DNA from: Comamonadaceae bacterium
GTDB taxonomy: Bacteria > Pseudomonadota > Gammaproteobacteria > Burkholderiales > Burkholderiaceae_C
Assembly (NCBI GenBank): GCA_947460165.1
Contig: CANHKH010000032.1
Location: 1-15,507, forward strand
Direction of reading: 5' to 3'
DNA: 15,507 nt
Both the position numbers and the translations under genes were made by a program. Below the pieces are notes generated by a model. The model saw only the letters and a program-made list of their open reading frames with translations, had not been told where the DNA came from and did not search any database. Within the stretch, counting starts at the first letter, position 1, and the number at the start of each line of letters is the position of its first letter. Of this stretch, positions 1 through 7,019 are shown piece by piece.

Positions 1-765
1 CGTCCACTCCCGCTCGTTTTGCAGGCCCAGCATCACGGTTTTACCGTCGCCCGTGGCGAACGGTCCGTAGGGGTAAATGGTGGCGTGGGCCGCACCCGCG
101 CGAGGCGGCGGCGCAGCACCTTCAAACGCGTAGTACATGGGAAAGCCCATCCACTCGACCATGCTTTCTAGCATGGACACGTCAATGCGCGAGCCCTTGC
201 CGGTTTTGCCGCGTTGGATGAGCGCACTCAAAATCGACGAGTAGGCGTACATGCCGGCTGCAATGTCGGCGATGGAGCAGCCCGCTTTGGAGGGCTGCTC
301 TGGCGTGCCGGTGACAGACAAAAAGCCAGACTCGCTTTGGATCAGCAGGTCGTAGGCTTTTTTGTCGCGGTAGGGGCCGTCGTCGCCGTAACCTGAGATG
401 TCGCAGACGATCAAGCGCGGGTGCGTGTCATGCAAAGCGTCAAAGGACAGCCCCATGCGCGCCGCCGCGCCTGGGGCCAAGTTTTGCACCAGCACGTCGG
501 CGCCCTGCAGCAACTGGGCCAGCACGGTTTGCGCCTCGGGCTGCTTGAGGTCCAGCGTCAGGCTTTCTTTGGAGCGGTTGGTCCACACAAAGTGCGAGGC
601 CAAGCCCTTGACCCGCTCGTCGTAGGCTCGGGCAAAGTCGCCGCTGCCCGGGCGCTCCACCTTGATGACCCTGGCGCCCAAGTCGGCCAACTGACGGGTG
701 CAAAAAGGCGCTGCAATCGCGTGTTCCAGGGTGACGACGGTGATGCCGTCCAGCGGTCTGGTCAT
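1..765 (-). CDS. CaiB/BaiF family CoA transferase (C-terminal part outside window)
   Basis: This is a class III CoA transferase, which moves CoA from an acyl-CoA donor to a free carboxylic acid in the cytoplasm. The minus-strand frame opens at ATG 765 and stays open for 255 codons to the window edge; the family is usually about 400 residues, so roughly the last third is missing. Visible family features are the N-terminal LDGITVVTLEH start, the ADLGARVIKVERPG strand-turn (about residues 27-40), GYGDDGPYRDKKAYD (125-139) and SIADIAAGMYA, where D167 matches the catalytic Asp that forms the aspartyl-CoA mixed anhydride. It starts 13 nt after the stop of the acyl-CoA dehydrogenase upstream, so the two are almost certainly co-transcribed. 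This suggests activation of a carboxylic acid and its desaturation. The substrate cannot be read from the sequence. The family call is secure; formyl-CoA transferase or a named substrate would be over-interpretation. Confidence 0.93.
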   Translation of the reverse strand, partial: MTRPLDGITVVTLEHAIAAPFCTRQLADLGARVIKVERPGSGDFARAYDERVKGLASHFVWTNRSKESLTLDLKQPEAQTVLAQLLQGADVLVQNLAPGAAARMGLSFDALHDTHPRLIVCDISGYGDDGPYRDKKAYDLLIQSESGFLSVTGTPEQPSKAGCSIADIAAGMYAYSSILSALIQRGKTGKGSRIDVSMLESMVEWMGFPMYYAFEGAAPPPRAGAAHATIYPYGPFATGDGKTVMLGLQNEREWT

Positions 766-778
766 GGTGCGGGCCTGC

Positions 779-1939
779 TCAGTACGACTTGGGCAAACCG
801 AGCACGTGCTCGGCCACGTAGCTGAAGATCATGTTGGTGGAAATGGGCGCCACTTGGTAGAGCCGGGTTTCCCGGAACTTGCGCTCAATGTCGTACTCGC
901 AGGCAAAGCCAAAGCCGCCGTGCGTTTGCATGCACACATTGGCCGCCTCCCAGCTGGCCTTGGCCGCCAGGTACTTGGCCATGTTGGCGGCGGCGCCCGC
1001 GTTTTGCAGCGCATCAATTTGGTGGCACGCTTTCCAGCGCATCAGGTTGGCGGCCTCAATTTCAATGTAGGCGTCGGCAATGGGAAATTGCACGCCCTGG
1101 TTTTGGCCAATGGGGCGGTTGAACACCACGCGCTCCTTGGCGTACTTGGTGGCGCGGTCAATGAACCAATACGCATCGCCAATGCACTCGGCGGCAATCA
1201 GCGCGCGCTCGGCGTTCAGGCCGTCGAGCAGGGTTTTGAAGCCTTTGCCCTCAGGGCCCAACAGGTTTTCTTCAGGAATTTCGAGGTTGTCAAAAAACAG
1301 CTCGTTGGTCTCGTGGTTCACCATGTTCAAAATGGGGCGCACCGTGAGTCCATGGCCTATGGCTTGCTTGAGGTCGATCAAAAAGCAGCTCAGGCCTTCA
1401 GAGCGCTTTTGCACCTCGGCCAGCGGCGTGGTGCGGGCCAGCAAAATCATCATGTCGCTGTGCTGAATGCGCGAGATCCAGACCTTTTGGCCATTGATCA
1501 CCCAGCGGCCGTCTTTCTTGACCGCCGTGGTCTTGAGCCGGGTGGTGTCGCTGCCGGTGGTCGGCTCGGTCACGCCCATGGACTGTATGCGCAGCTCGCC
1601 CGCGGCGATTTTGGGCAGGTACAGCTGTTTTTGCGCCTCGGTGCCGCCGCGCACAATGGAATTCATCACATACATCTGGCCGTGGCAAGCGCCAGAATTG
1701 CCGCCGCTGCGGTTGATCTCCTCCATGATCACCGAGGCCTCGGCCATGCTCAGGCCAGAGCCGCCAAACTCCTGCGGAATCAAGGCCGCCATCCAGCCGG
1801 CCTGGGTGAGCGCACTGACAAATTCCTCGGGGTAGCCACGCTGCTCGTCGATTTTGCGGTGGTATTCGTCGGGGAACTGGGCGCACAGGGCGCGCACGGC
1901 GTCACGGATCTCGGGGTACAGGTCGGGTTCAGCGTTCAC
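779..1939 (-). CDS. Acyl-CoA dehydrogenase (FAD-dependent)
   Basis: This is a cytoplasmic flavoprotein of 386 aa, a normal length, that introduces an alpha-beta double bond into an acyl-CoA and passes electrons to ETF. Seen are VTEPTTGSDTTRLKT (123-137, FAD/substrate loop), FNRPIGQNQGVQFPIAD (273-289) and QTHGGFGFACEYDIERKFRE (338-357). The start is GTG at 1939, supported by an AAAAGGA Shine-Dalgarno about 9 nt upstream. The usual C-terminal catalytic Glu (YEGT type) is absent, with the local sequence YQVAPISTN. Instead E244 in LNAERALIAAE lies where isovaleryl-CoA and long-chain dehydrogenases carry their base. This placement is my alignment by eye. It is first in a two-gene unit with the CoA transferase, 13 nt away. 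The substrate is unknown; branched or short dicarboxylic acyl-CoA is possible. Confidence 0.95.
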   Translation of the reverse strand: MNAEPDLYPEIRDAVRALCAQFPDEYHRKIDEQRGYPEEFVSALTQAGWMAALIPQEFGGSGLSMAEASVIMEEINRSGGNSGACHGQMYVMNSIVRGGTEAQKQLYLPKIAAGELRIQSMGVTEPTTGSDTTRLKTTAVKKDGRWVINGQKVWISRIQHSDMMILLARTTPLAEVQKRSEGLSCFLIDLKQAIGHGLTVRPILNMVNHETNELFFDNLEIPEENLLGPEGKGFKTLLDGLNAERALIAAECIGDAYWFIDRATKYAKERVVFNRPIGQNQGVQFPIADAYIEIEAANLMRWKACHQIDALQNAGAAANMAKYLAAKASWEAANVCMQTHGGFGFACEYDIERKFRETRLYQVAPISTNMIFSYVAEHVLGLPKSY

Positions 1940-2190
1940 GAAAAATCGTCCTTTTGAGGCAAGTTAGAATTATGTGAATGTTACTTGGCGGGCTGAACCA
2001 GCGCTTTGAAAGAGAAAAAGACCCAGTTTCACGAAACAACAGGCGCACCAACCTAGGATCGTTGCCAAACACGGAGCGTGCCGGATGACTGGGAGGGAGC
2101 GTCTACTTTTTTACTTGGGGAAATTCAGCTGAACTTTGACAGGCCTTGAGTCACAAGACCCGGACCGCCTATGTGCCTGGGCTCACAGTG
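1940..2190. other. Intergenic region upstream of the acyl-CoA dehydrogenase
   Basis: About 250 bases without a supportable gene lie between the acyl-CoA dehydrogenase start and the stop of the MNT gene; both genes are on the minus strand. It holds the Shine-Dalgarno of the dehydrogenase (about 1949-1955 on the minus strand) and a CATAAT -10-like hexamer (1969-1974) with only a poor -35 partner, so a promoter here is plausible but unproven. No HEPN-type reading frame follows the MNT gene. No terminator hairpin with a T-run was found. Confidence 0.4.
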
Positions 2191-2493
2191 CTACAACGGT
2201 ACGGCGCCAGCCAATACACGCTCGCGCATCACTGGGTGCAAGCCGGCTTCGGTCACCACATCCACGCGGCAACCCAGCAAATCCTGAGCATCCATCAACA
2301 ACCCTCCCAAAGCCAGCGCGCTGGTCCCCGGTGCCAATGTCACCAATAAATCCAGATCACTGCCTTGTCTGTCATCGCCGCGGCTCATGGAGCCAAAGAC
2401 GCGAACACCCGTGACACCGCGCCTGTGCGCCAAAGCCAGCAGTTCTTCTCGGTGGGTTTGAATGAGCGGGTGCATCAAACTCAGTGTATCCAT
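2191..2493 (-). CDS. Minimal nucleotidyltransferase (MNT, MntA-like), orphan
   Basis: This is a 100-aa protein of the DNA polymerase beta-like minimal nucleotidyltransferase family. The signature GSMSRGD (34-40) followed by SDLDLLV (45-51) is intact, giving the carboxylates D46 and D48, with D78 in RVDVV as the likely third metal ligand. Family members of this size usually act as antitoxin partners of HEPN RNases (HepT/MntA), transferring AMP to the toxin. No HEPN gene lies directly downstream (2190 to 1940) or upstream, so the partner has been lost or is elsewhere. Two starts are possible, ATG 2493 or ATG 2475; neither has a strong Shine-Dalgarno and both keep the catalytic motif. It is divergent to the AbrB-type antitoxin gene at 2695 across a 201-nt spacer. 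The family call is firm; antitoxin function is inferred. Confidence 0.85.
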   Translation of the reverse strand: MDTLSLMHPLIQTHREELLALAHRRGVTGVRVFGSMSRGDDRQGSDLDLLVTLAPGTSALALGGLLMDAQDLLGCRVDVVTEAGLHPVMRERVLAGAVPL

Positions 2494-2694
2494 CCTGTGC
2501 TGAAGACAAGCGCCTCGGGGTTCAAGCCATGGCTAGCGCAGCTCAAGCCTGCATCAGCAAAAGGAAAAGCCTCAAGCGCGCTGCGCCCGCTCCAGCTCGT
2601 TGGCGTGACGTTTTCAGCACACGCGGAAACAAAAAATACATCAATAGTGTTTTTTAAGTCAATATGTACGGATCATCCAAACTTCTTGAACACC

Positions 2695-2946
2695 ATGGCT
2701 CAATTGACTGTGACCGCGCGGGGACGAGTGACTTTGAAAAAAGAAGTGTTGCAACACTTGGGCATCAGGCCTGGTGAAAAGATTGAGCTGGACTTGCTGC
2801 CCGATGGACGGGGCATGCTCCAAGCGGCCAGGCAAACCAGATCGATGGCCGACTTCGTCGGTCTGCTCGCGGGTCGAATCCACAAAGTGGCAAGCCTTGA
2901 GGAAATCAACGCTGCAGCTGCACAAGGCTGGGGCGGTAAAGACTGA
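2695..2946 (+). CDS. AbrB/SpoVT-type (swapped-hairpin) antitoxin-like DNA-binding protein
   Basis: This 83-aa protein is the only well-supported plus-strand gene in the window. The N-terminal LTVTARGRVTLKKEVLQHLG and RPGEKIELDLLPDGRGML (about 4-43) match the AbrB swapped-hairpin fold of VapB/MazE/PrlF-type antitoxins. The C-terminal part (MADFVGLLAG, then SLEEINAAAAQGWGG) resembles the toxin-binding tail of VapB-like proteins. ATG 2695 is chosen because the AbrB domain starts within three residues of it; the Shine-Dalgarno is weak. A PIN or MazF toxin would be expected to overlap the stop, but no such frame is visible in 2947-3083. It is therefore an orphan antitoxin or a stand-alone regulator. 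AT-rich sequence upstream (about 2630-2670) could hold its promoter. Confidence 0.85.
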   Translation: MAQLTVTARGRVTLKKEVLQHLGIRPGEKIELDLLPDGRGMLQAARQTRSMADFVGLLAGRIHKVASLEEINAAAAQGWGGKD

Positions 2947-3083
2947 CTGTGACTGCTTACTGCAACAGTTGGACACCTTCAACTCAAGAAGAAAGCTCAG
3001 GCCATGGCCGCGCACTTTAAGTGATGAGCCCTGTGCCGAGAGAAGCACCGTAAACAGGCGGCCAACCAGTCACAACCAACCCA

Positions 3084-4016
3084 TCAACCGCCCGGAGACA
3101 AAAACTGAATTGGCCGCAGCGGCAAACGTCGACGTGCTTGGTCGGTGAGCTTGCCGTAATGCTCCACCCACAGGTCAAACAGTGTCTCCAGGCCAATGAG
3201 GGTGACACGCCTTTTTTCTTGTGTGCGCGCTTCGTGAGCGGCGTCTTTGGTGAATCCACCCGTGCACACGAAAAGGCCCACCTCAGAATCGCCCAGCAGC
3301 GCCATGAAAGACCGCAGGCCGTCTACGGTGACAGCCACCTGTTGGCGCTTGACCTGTACCTTGATACGCGGTGGTCGCGTGCCCAGTGCATCGGGTTGAG
3401 CCAAGATGTCTATGCCACCGTCTTTGCCTGGCGGTGACACCCAGCTCACGTAATAACCCATGGACCGCAGCAGATCGGCCACCAGGTCTTGAAAGTCATA
3501 AGGTGGCATGTTGCGCAGGTAATGCGAAATCTCGTCCCAGGCTTGCTCTTCAGCCGTTTCAAACGTGATGCTCACCGCCTTGGAGGGGCTGTCCGCATCT
3601 GCGGGGTCGACCGTGTCGGCGGTCACTGCGTCACCCAAGCCAACAGCCACTGGCGCCGGTTCCGCATCGGGCTGAGCCGCGCGCCATTCGTTGTAATGCT
3701 TCACAGCGCGGCGGTAAAACGCCTCGGGGTCTTTCAACTCGGCGTGGACTGCGCGGCCCTCTTCTGTGATGGTCCAAATGCCTTTGTTTTTCTCCAGCCA
3801 CCCGGCCTTCACGCAATCGACCGTGGCAAAGCGGACGATCTTGTCAAAACGCCGCCCACCTGATTCGTAAGTGTCGCTTTCGTAGGTTGTGAGCGTCACA
3901 CGCTCGGCCAAAGCCTGCAAAGCGGCACGCGCTTGCATGCCCGCAGGCGCAGCCATCAAGATGCTGAAAAGTTCGCGCAACAGCTCGCCAGTGCGGCGGC
4001 GGGTGATTTCTGCCAT
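3084..4016 (-). CDS. Mrr-family (type IV-like) restriction endonuclease
   Basis: This 310-aa protein has the two-part layout of Mrr enzymes. The N-terminal region (about 10-95) resembles the Mrr winged-helix domain, a linker rich in A, D and P follows (about 113-150), and the C-terminal part is a PD-(D/E)XK nuclease domain. Seen are YDFQDLVADLLRSMGYYV (173-190), PGKDGGIDI with D203, and KVQVKRQ with the Q221-x-K223 pair, the QxK variant typical of Mrr nucleases. Mrr enzymes cleave modified foreign DNA, and no methyltransferase or specificity subunit is present, which fits a type IV enzyme. ATG 4016 has AAGGA seven nt upstream. A perfect 8-bp inverted repeat (4030-4047) lies just before the Shine-Dalgarno and might be an operator. 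A short ORF upstream stops 3 nt before this start. Target modification cannot be predicted. Confidence 0.9.
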   Translation of the reverse strand: MAEITRRRTGELLRELFSILMAAPAGMQARAALQALAERVTLTTYESDTYESGGRRFDKIVRFATVDCVKAGWLEKNKGIWTITEEGRAVHAELKDPEAFYRRAVKHYNEWRAAQPDAEPAPVAVGLGDAVTADTVDPADADSPSKAVSITFETAEEQAWDEISHYLRNMPPYDFQDLVADLLRSMGYYVSWVSPPGKDGGIDILAQPDALGTRPPRIKVQVKRQQVAVTVDGLRSFMALLGDSEVGLFVCTGGFTKDAAHEARTQEKRRVTLIGLETLFDLWVEHYGKLTDQARRRLPLRPIQFLSPGG

Positions 4017-4019
4017 GGG

Positions 4020-4181
4020 TTATTCCTTTTTTGATTTGAAAATCAAATTACCAACCTCTTTTTTGGACTGAAAAACAGCTCCCAGCGCCCGGGAAACTGA
4101 AGTGGAAAACGCCAGGCTGTGCAGTTCATCAATGTCGCACAGTCTGCTGTCCCCACCTGCCTCACACACAGCGCGCGCCAT
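4020..4181 (-). CDS. Possible short ORF upstream of the Mrr-like gene (uncertain)
   Basis: A minus-strand frame of 53 codons from ATG 4181 (inside the last codons of the SDR gene, other frame) ends with TAA at 4020-4022, only 3 nt before the Mrr-like start. The part beyond the SDR stop reads CDIDELHSLAFSTSVSRALG, then AVFQSKKEVGNLIFKSKKE, which looks more protein-like than random sequence. It contains the Mrr Shine-Dalgarno and the 18-bp inverted repeat. It could be a leader peptide, a small partner protein, or the degraded end of a lost gene. No homology is recognised and the start has no clear Shine-Dalgarno, so this may equally be non-coding. Confidence 0.22.
   Translation of the reverse strand: MARAVCEAGGDSRLCDIDELHSLAFSTSVSRALGAVFQSKKEVGNLIFKSKKE
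4030..4047. repeat. Perfect 8-bp inverted repeat, candidate operator of the Mrr-like gene
   Basis: The arms TTTGATTT (4030-4037) and AAATCAAA (4040-4047) are exact reverse complements separated by 2 nt, in an AT-rich stretch 14 nt before the Mrr-like ATG and directly upstream of its Shine-Dalgarno. The position suits an operator or an RNA hairpin that could mask the ribosome binding site. Function is inferred from position only. There is no T-run placed to make it a terminator of the SDR transcript. Confidence 0.5.
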
Positions 4182-4923
4182 CGACCTCCATGCACACCCC
4201 CGAGATGAAGGCGGCCTCCTCGCTGGCCAGAAACAGCGCCGCATTGGCCACATCCAGCGCAGTGGAAAAGCGGCCCAGGGGGATGGTGGATCGGAACTTT
4301 TGCAGCCGCTCTTCGGTCAACTCGCCGCCGGCAAAGGACACGCCCAGGCCTGTGGTGGGGTTCATCACCGGGTTGATGCAGTTCACACGGATGTTGTCTG
4401 GCCCGAGCTCGGCGGCCAGGGACTTGCTGGTGGTGATGACCGCGCCTTTGGAGCCGTTGTACCAAGTGAGCCCCGGGCGGGGGCGAACCCCGGCCGTGGA
4501 CGCAATGTTGATGAAGCTGCCGCCGCCTTGCCGGCGAAATTCAGGCACCGCATGAATGGTGGCCAGGTAAATGCTTTTCACGTTGACGGCGTAGACGCGG
4601 TCAAACTCGTCTTCACTCACCTCCAAAGCGGGCTGGTTGCGGTGGGTCCAGCCGGCGTTGTTGACCATGGCATTGAGCTTGCCGTGGCGCTCGACTGCCG
4701 CTTTCACCAAAGCCTTCATGTCGGCCGATTGCGTGACGTCTGCGCCAAAAAAAGAAGCCCGCCCGCCTGCGGCAACGATGGCCGAGGCCACCCGCTCGCC
4801 TTTGGCCTGGTCAATGTCGTTGACGATGACTTGCGCGCCCTCTTGCGCCATGCGCCGGGCAATGCCTTCGCCTATGCCGCTGCCAGCCCCAGTCACGATG
4901 ATGGAAAGATCTTTGACTCGCAT
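4162..4923 (-). CDS. Short-chain dehydrogenase/reductase (SDR, NAD-type)
   Basis: This is a classical SDR of 253 aa. Seen are the cofactor motif TGAGSGIG (11-18), D36 at the end of strand 2 (NAD preference over NADP), D62-V63, NNAG (88-91), N114, and the catalytic triad S142, Y155 and K159 (YNGSK). Such enzymes oxidise secondary alcohols of sugars, polyols or hydroxy acids. The start is ATG 4923 with GGAG 9 nt upstream; an upstream in-frame start at 4986 would add 21 low-complexity residues and is rejected. It lies 111 nt after dctM on the same strand, so it may be the last gene of the tetronate operon and act on a related C4 sugar, lactone or sugar acid. The substrate is not identifiable; membership in the operon is inferred from orientation and spacing. 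Confidence 0.93.
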   Translation of the reverse strand: MRVKDLSIIVTGAGSGIGEGIARRMAQEGAQVIVNDIDQAKGERVASAIVAAGGRASFFGADVTQSADMKALVKAAVERHGKLNAMVNNAGWTHRNQPALEVSEDEFDRVYAVNVKSIYLATIHAVPEFRRQGGGSFINIASTAGVRPRPGLTWYNGSKGAVITTSKSLAAELGPDNIRVNCINPVMNPTTGLGVSFAGGELTEERLQKFRSTIPLGRFSTALDVANAALFLASEEAAFISGVCMEVDGARCV

Positions 4924-5015
4924 GAAGGTGAACTCCGGTAAAGGTAAAAACACAGGGGAAGGTGCAGGGCAGACCTGCTCAAACAATGGTCAAGCGCTGG
5001 CCGTACACCACCAGC

Positions 5016-5030
5016 AGGGTCACAGACCCT
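5016..5030. other. Small hairpin just after dctM
   Basis: The arms AGGGTC (5016-5021) and GACCCT (5025-5030) are exact complements around a 3-nt loop, beginning 5 nt after the dctM stop in the transcript. On the minus strand it is preceded by four A and not followed by a T-run, so it is not a convincing terminator for this operon. It may slow 3' decay or be chance. Confidence 0.3.
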
Positions 5031-5034
5031 TTTC

Positions 5035-6360
5035 TCACTGCGGACCGATGCTGGGCACAGGTCCAGGTTGAAGCACGGGCGTTTTGGGATACACCGCATC
5101 GCGCAGGGCCAAAGTGATGGGCGGCAGGTAAGTGATCAGCATCAAGCACGCAATGACGACCAGCACAAAAGGCAGCAGGTGGCCGATGATGCGGTCGAGT
5201 GATATTTTGGCCACCGTACAAGCGGCAAAAAGATTGACCCCAAAGGGCGGAGTGATCATGCCCAAAGCCAAGTTGACCACCATGATGATGCCAAAGTGAA
5301 CGGGGTCAATGCCAAAGTGCACAGCCACCGGCACCAAGATGGGCGCCAGCACAATGATGGCGGCCGATGTTTCGATGAACATGCCAATCACAAAAAGGGC
5401 GGCATTCACGCCCAAAAGAAACCAAGCTGGAGAATCCAAGACACTGGTCAGCCATGTCCCAATCAGGTCTGGGATGCCGGCCCGCGTGATTAAAAAGGCG
5501 AAAAGCCCAGCGTTGGCGATGATGAACATGATCACAGCGCTGGAGATGACCGACTTGCGCAGCACCCGCACCAGGTCTTTGAATTGAAGCTCGCGGTGCA
5601 CGACCAAGCCCACCACCAACGCATAAAAGACGGCCACCACCGACGCTTCAGTGGGCGTGAAGATGCCGCCGTAAATACCGCCCAGTATCACCACCGGCAT
5701 GAGCAATGCCCAGCCTGCGTCTTTGGTGGCCGCACCCACGCTCAAGCGGTCGTCACCGTCGTTCTTGCCCAAACCCTTGAAGCGGCACCACAGGTGCACA
5801 AACAGCATCAATGCGCAGCCAATCAAGAGGCCAGGCACCACACCGGCAATGAACAACTCGCCAATGGAAATTTCAGCAGCCACACCCAGCAAAATCATGG
5901 GAATGGAAGGCGGAATGATCACGCCAAGCTCGGCAGAGGTGGCCTGTACCGCTGCGGCATAACCCACTGGGTAGCCATGCTTGACCAGCGCTGGGATGAG
6001 GATGGAGCCAATGGCAAAGGTGGTGGCCACCGAAGAGCCTGAGACGGCCGCAAAAATCATGCAAGTGAGCACACAGGTCATGGGCAAACCGCCCTGTACA
6101 CCACCGACCAATGACTTGGCAAAATTCACCAGACGGCGAGATATGCCACCTGTCTCCATCAGGTTGCCAGCGAGTATGAAAAAGGGAATGGCGGCCAGCG
6201 GAAACTTGTCGATGGCCGAGAACATTTCCTTGGGCACCAAGATCAGCTTGCTGTTGTCAAAAAAAGCCAGTCCCAAGATGGCTGAGCCGCCAATTGACAC
6301 GGCAATGGAAATGCTAAAAGCAAAGCACACCAGCATGGTGATGAGCAGGGTCATGGACAT
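5035..6360 (-). CDS. dctM: TRAP transporter large membrane subunit DctM
   Basis: This 441-aa polytopic inner-membrane protein of the TRAP DctM family couples Na+ influx to uptake of the substrate delivered by the periplasmic receptor. Family motifs are AIPFFILAGNLMETGG (57-72), FAAVSGSSVATTFAIG (103-118), GVIIPPSIPMIL (146-157), GIFTPTEAS (232-240), GMFIETSA (326-333) and LALGMITPPFGVNLF (364-378), spread over about 11-12 hydrophobic segments. The tail after about residue 424 is proline-rich and slightly longer than usual. It starts 54 nt after dctQ. Two nearby starts exist, ATG 6360 and ATG 6354; neither has a good Shine-Dalgarno, so translation may be coupled to the gene upstream. Position behind denD and dctP points to C4 sugar-acid import. 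Confidence 0.96.
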   Translation of the reverse strand: MSMTLLITMLVCFAFSISIAVSIGGSAILGLAFFDNSKLILVPKEMFSAIDKFPLAAIPFFILAGNLMETGGISRRLVNFAKSLVGGVQGGLPMTCVLTCMIFAAVSGSSVATTFAIGSILIPALVKHGYPVGYAAAVQATSAELGVIIPPSIPMILLGVAAEISIGELFIAGVVPGLLIGCALMLFVHLWCRFKGLGKNDGDDRLSVGAATKDAGWALLMPVVILGGIYGGIFTPTEASVVAVFYALVVGLVVHRELQFKDLVRVLRKSVISSAVIMFIIANAGLFAFLITRAGIPDLIGTWLTSVLDSPAWFLLGVNAALFVIGMFIETSAAIIVLAPILVPVAVHFGIDPVHFGIIMVVNLALGMITPPFGVNLFAACTVAKISLDRIIGHLLPFVLVVIACLMLITYLPPITLALRDAVYPKTPVLQPGPVPSIGPQ

Positions 6361-6414
6361 AGGAGACTTTCAGCAGCTGAGGTGAGATTGGTCAAGGTCA
6401 TGAAAACGAACACA

Positions 6415-6933
6415 TCACAACCCGGTGGTGAGTTCGTCATAGTGCGGGTCAGCATGGTGAGCCAGGCTCGCCAGCAAGCCCAGCAGAGCGCCCACAGGGA
6501 TGGCGGCATAGGCCCAAGACATGGACAAATCCAAACTGGCAAAAGTTTGGAAGCGAACGCGCCAAACCAAGTCCACGCCAAACCAAAGCACCACCGAAAA
6601 AAATCCCAGGTTTGCAAAGGTGACCACCCAGCGCACCACAGAGCGCCACGCGCCACGTGAGGTGCGCAGCATGAGGTCTACCGAAACCAGCGCGCCTTGT
6701 CGCAGCGCCACCACGGTACCGAGCATGACCATCCAAATCAGCAACCGACGCATGACCTCCTCAGTCCACACCGAGGGCTGAGAAAAGATGAAGCGGGTGA
6801 TGACCTGCCACATGCCCAAACAAGAGATCACGACCAAAATGAGGCAAGCCACCGACAGGCACCAAGCGGTGATGTGTCGATCCATCGCAAGCAATAAAAG
6901 TTTCATGGGCTCAAACACCAGGTCAACGGCCAT
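6415..6933 (-). CDS. dctQ: TRAP transporter small membrane subunit DctQ
   Basis: This 172-aa protein has four predicted membrane helices at about 24-46, 63-80, 100-125 and 138-159, the standard DctQ topology. The conserved WTEEVMR stretch (56-62) at the start of helix 2 is present. DctQ forms the membrane complex with DctM. It is separated from dctP by 86 nt that include a strong hairpin, the usual arrangement when the receptor is made in excess over the membrane subunits. The start is uncertain: ATG 6933 is the longest, but ATG 6906 (residue 10) is also possible; neither has a clear Shine-Dalgarno. The topology is unaffected. Confidence 0.93.
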   Translation of the reverse strand: MAVDLVFEPMKLLLLAMDRHITAWCLSVACLILVVISCLGMWQVITRFIFSQPSVWTEEVMRRLLIWMVMLGTVVALRQGALVSVDLMLRTSRGAWRSVVRWVVTFANLGFFSVVLWFGVDLVWRVRFQTFASLDLSMSWAYAAIPVGALLGLLASLAHHADPHYDELTTGL

Positions 6934-6987
6934 GCAAATAAATGGTGGGCCTGCTCAGCTTGAAAGCAGAGCAGCCCCCCAACCAAA

Positions 6988-7006
6988 GGGCCGGCTGTGC
7001 CGGCCC
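6988..7006. other. Strong GC hairpin between dctP and dctQ
   Basis: A perfect 8-bp stem of GGGCCGGC (6988-6995) and GCCGGCCC (6999-7006) with a 3-nt loop begins 13 nt after the dctP stop in transcript direction. It is followed on the minus strand by only TTTGG, so it is at best a partial terminator. In binding-protein operons such hairpins typically protect the receptor mRNA and attenuate downstream transporter genes; that role is inferred here. Confidence 0.7.
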
Positions 7007-7019
7007 AACAAGGTACAAA

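Noticed and set aside
698..1957. Long plus-strand open frame of 419 codons opposite the acyl-CoA dehydrogenase
   Set aside because: It is the antisense shadow of a clear acyl-CoA dehydrogenase; its translation has no family motifs and is rich in the H, A, G and R residues typical of antisense GC-rich frames.
2050..2190. Possible insertion-sequence remnant downstream of the MNT gene
   Set aside because: The AT-rich stretch around 2105-2145 caught the eye as an element end, but no transposase frame, terminal inverted repeats or target duplication were found.
2529..2657. 42-codon plus-strand frame between the MNT and AbrB genes
   Set aside because: Weak ribosome site, no recognisable motif, basic low-complexity start; not better than chance in a GC-rich spacer.
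2947..3083. Expected place of a PIN or MazF toxin after the AbrB-type antitoxin
   Set aside because: All plus-strand frames break within a few dozen codons and none shows the LDTNVL-type start of PIN toxins; no toxin gene can be supported.
5016..5030. Hairpin after dctM as an operon terminator
   Set aside because: On the transcribed strand there is no T-run after the stem; the T-rich side faces the opposite direction, where no gene needs a terminator.
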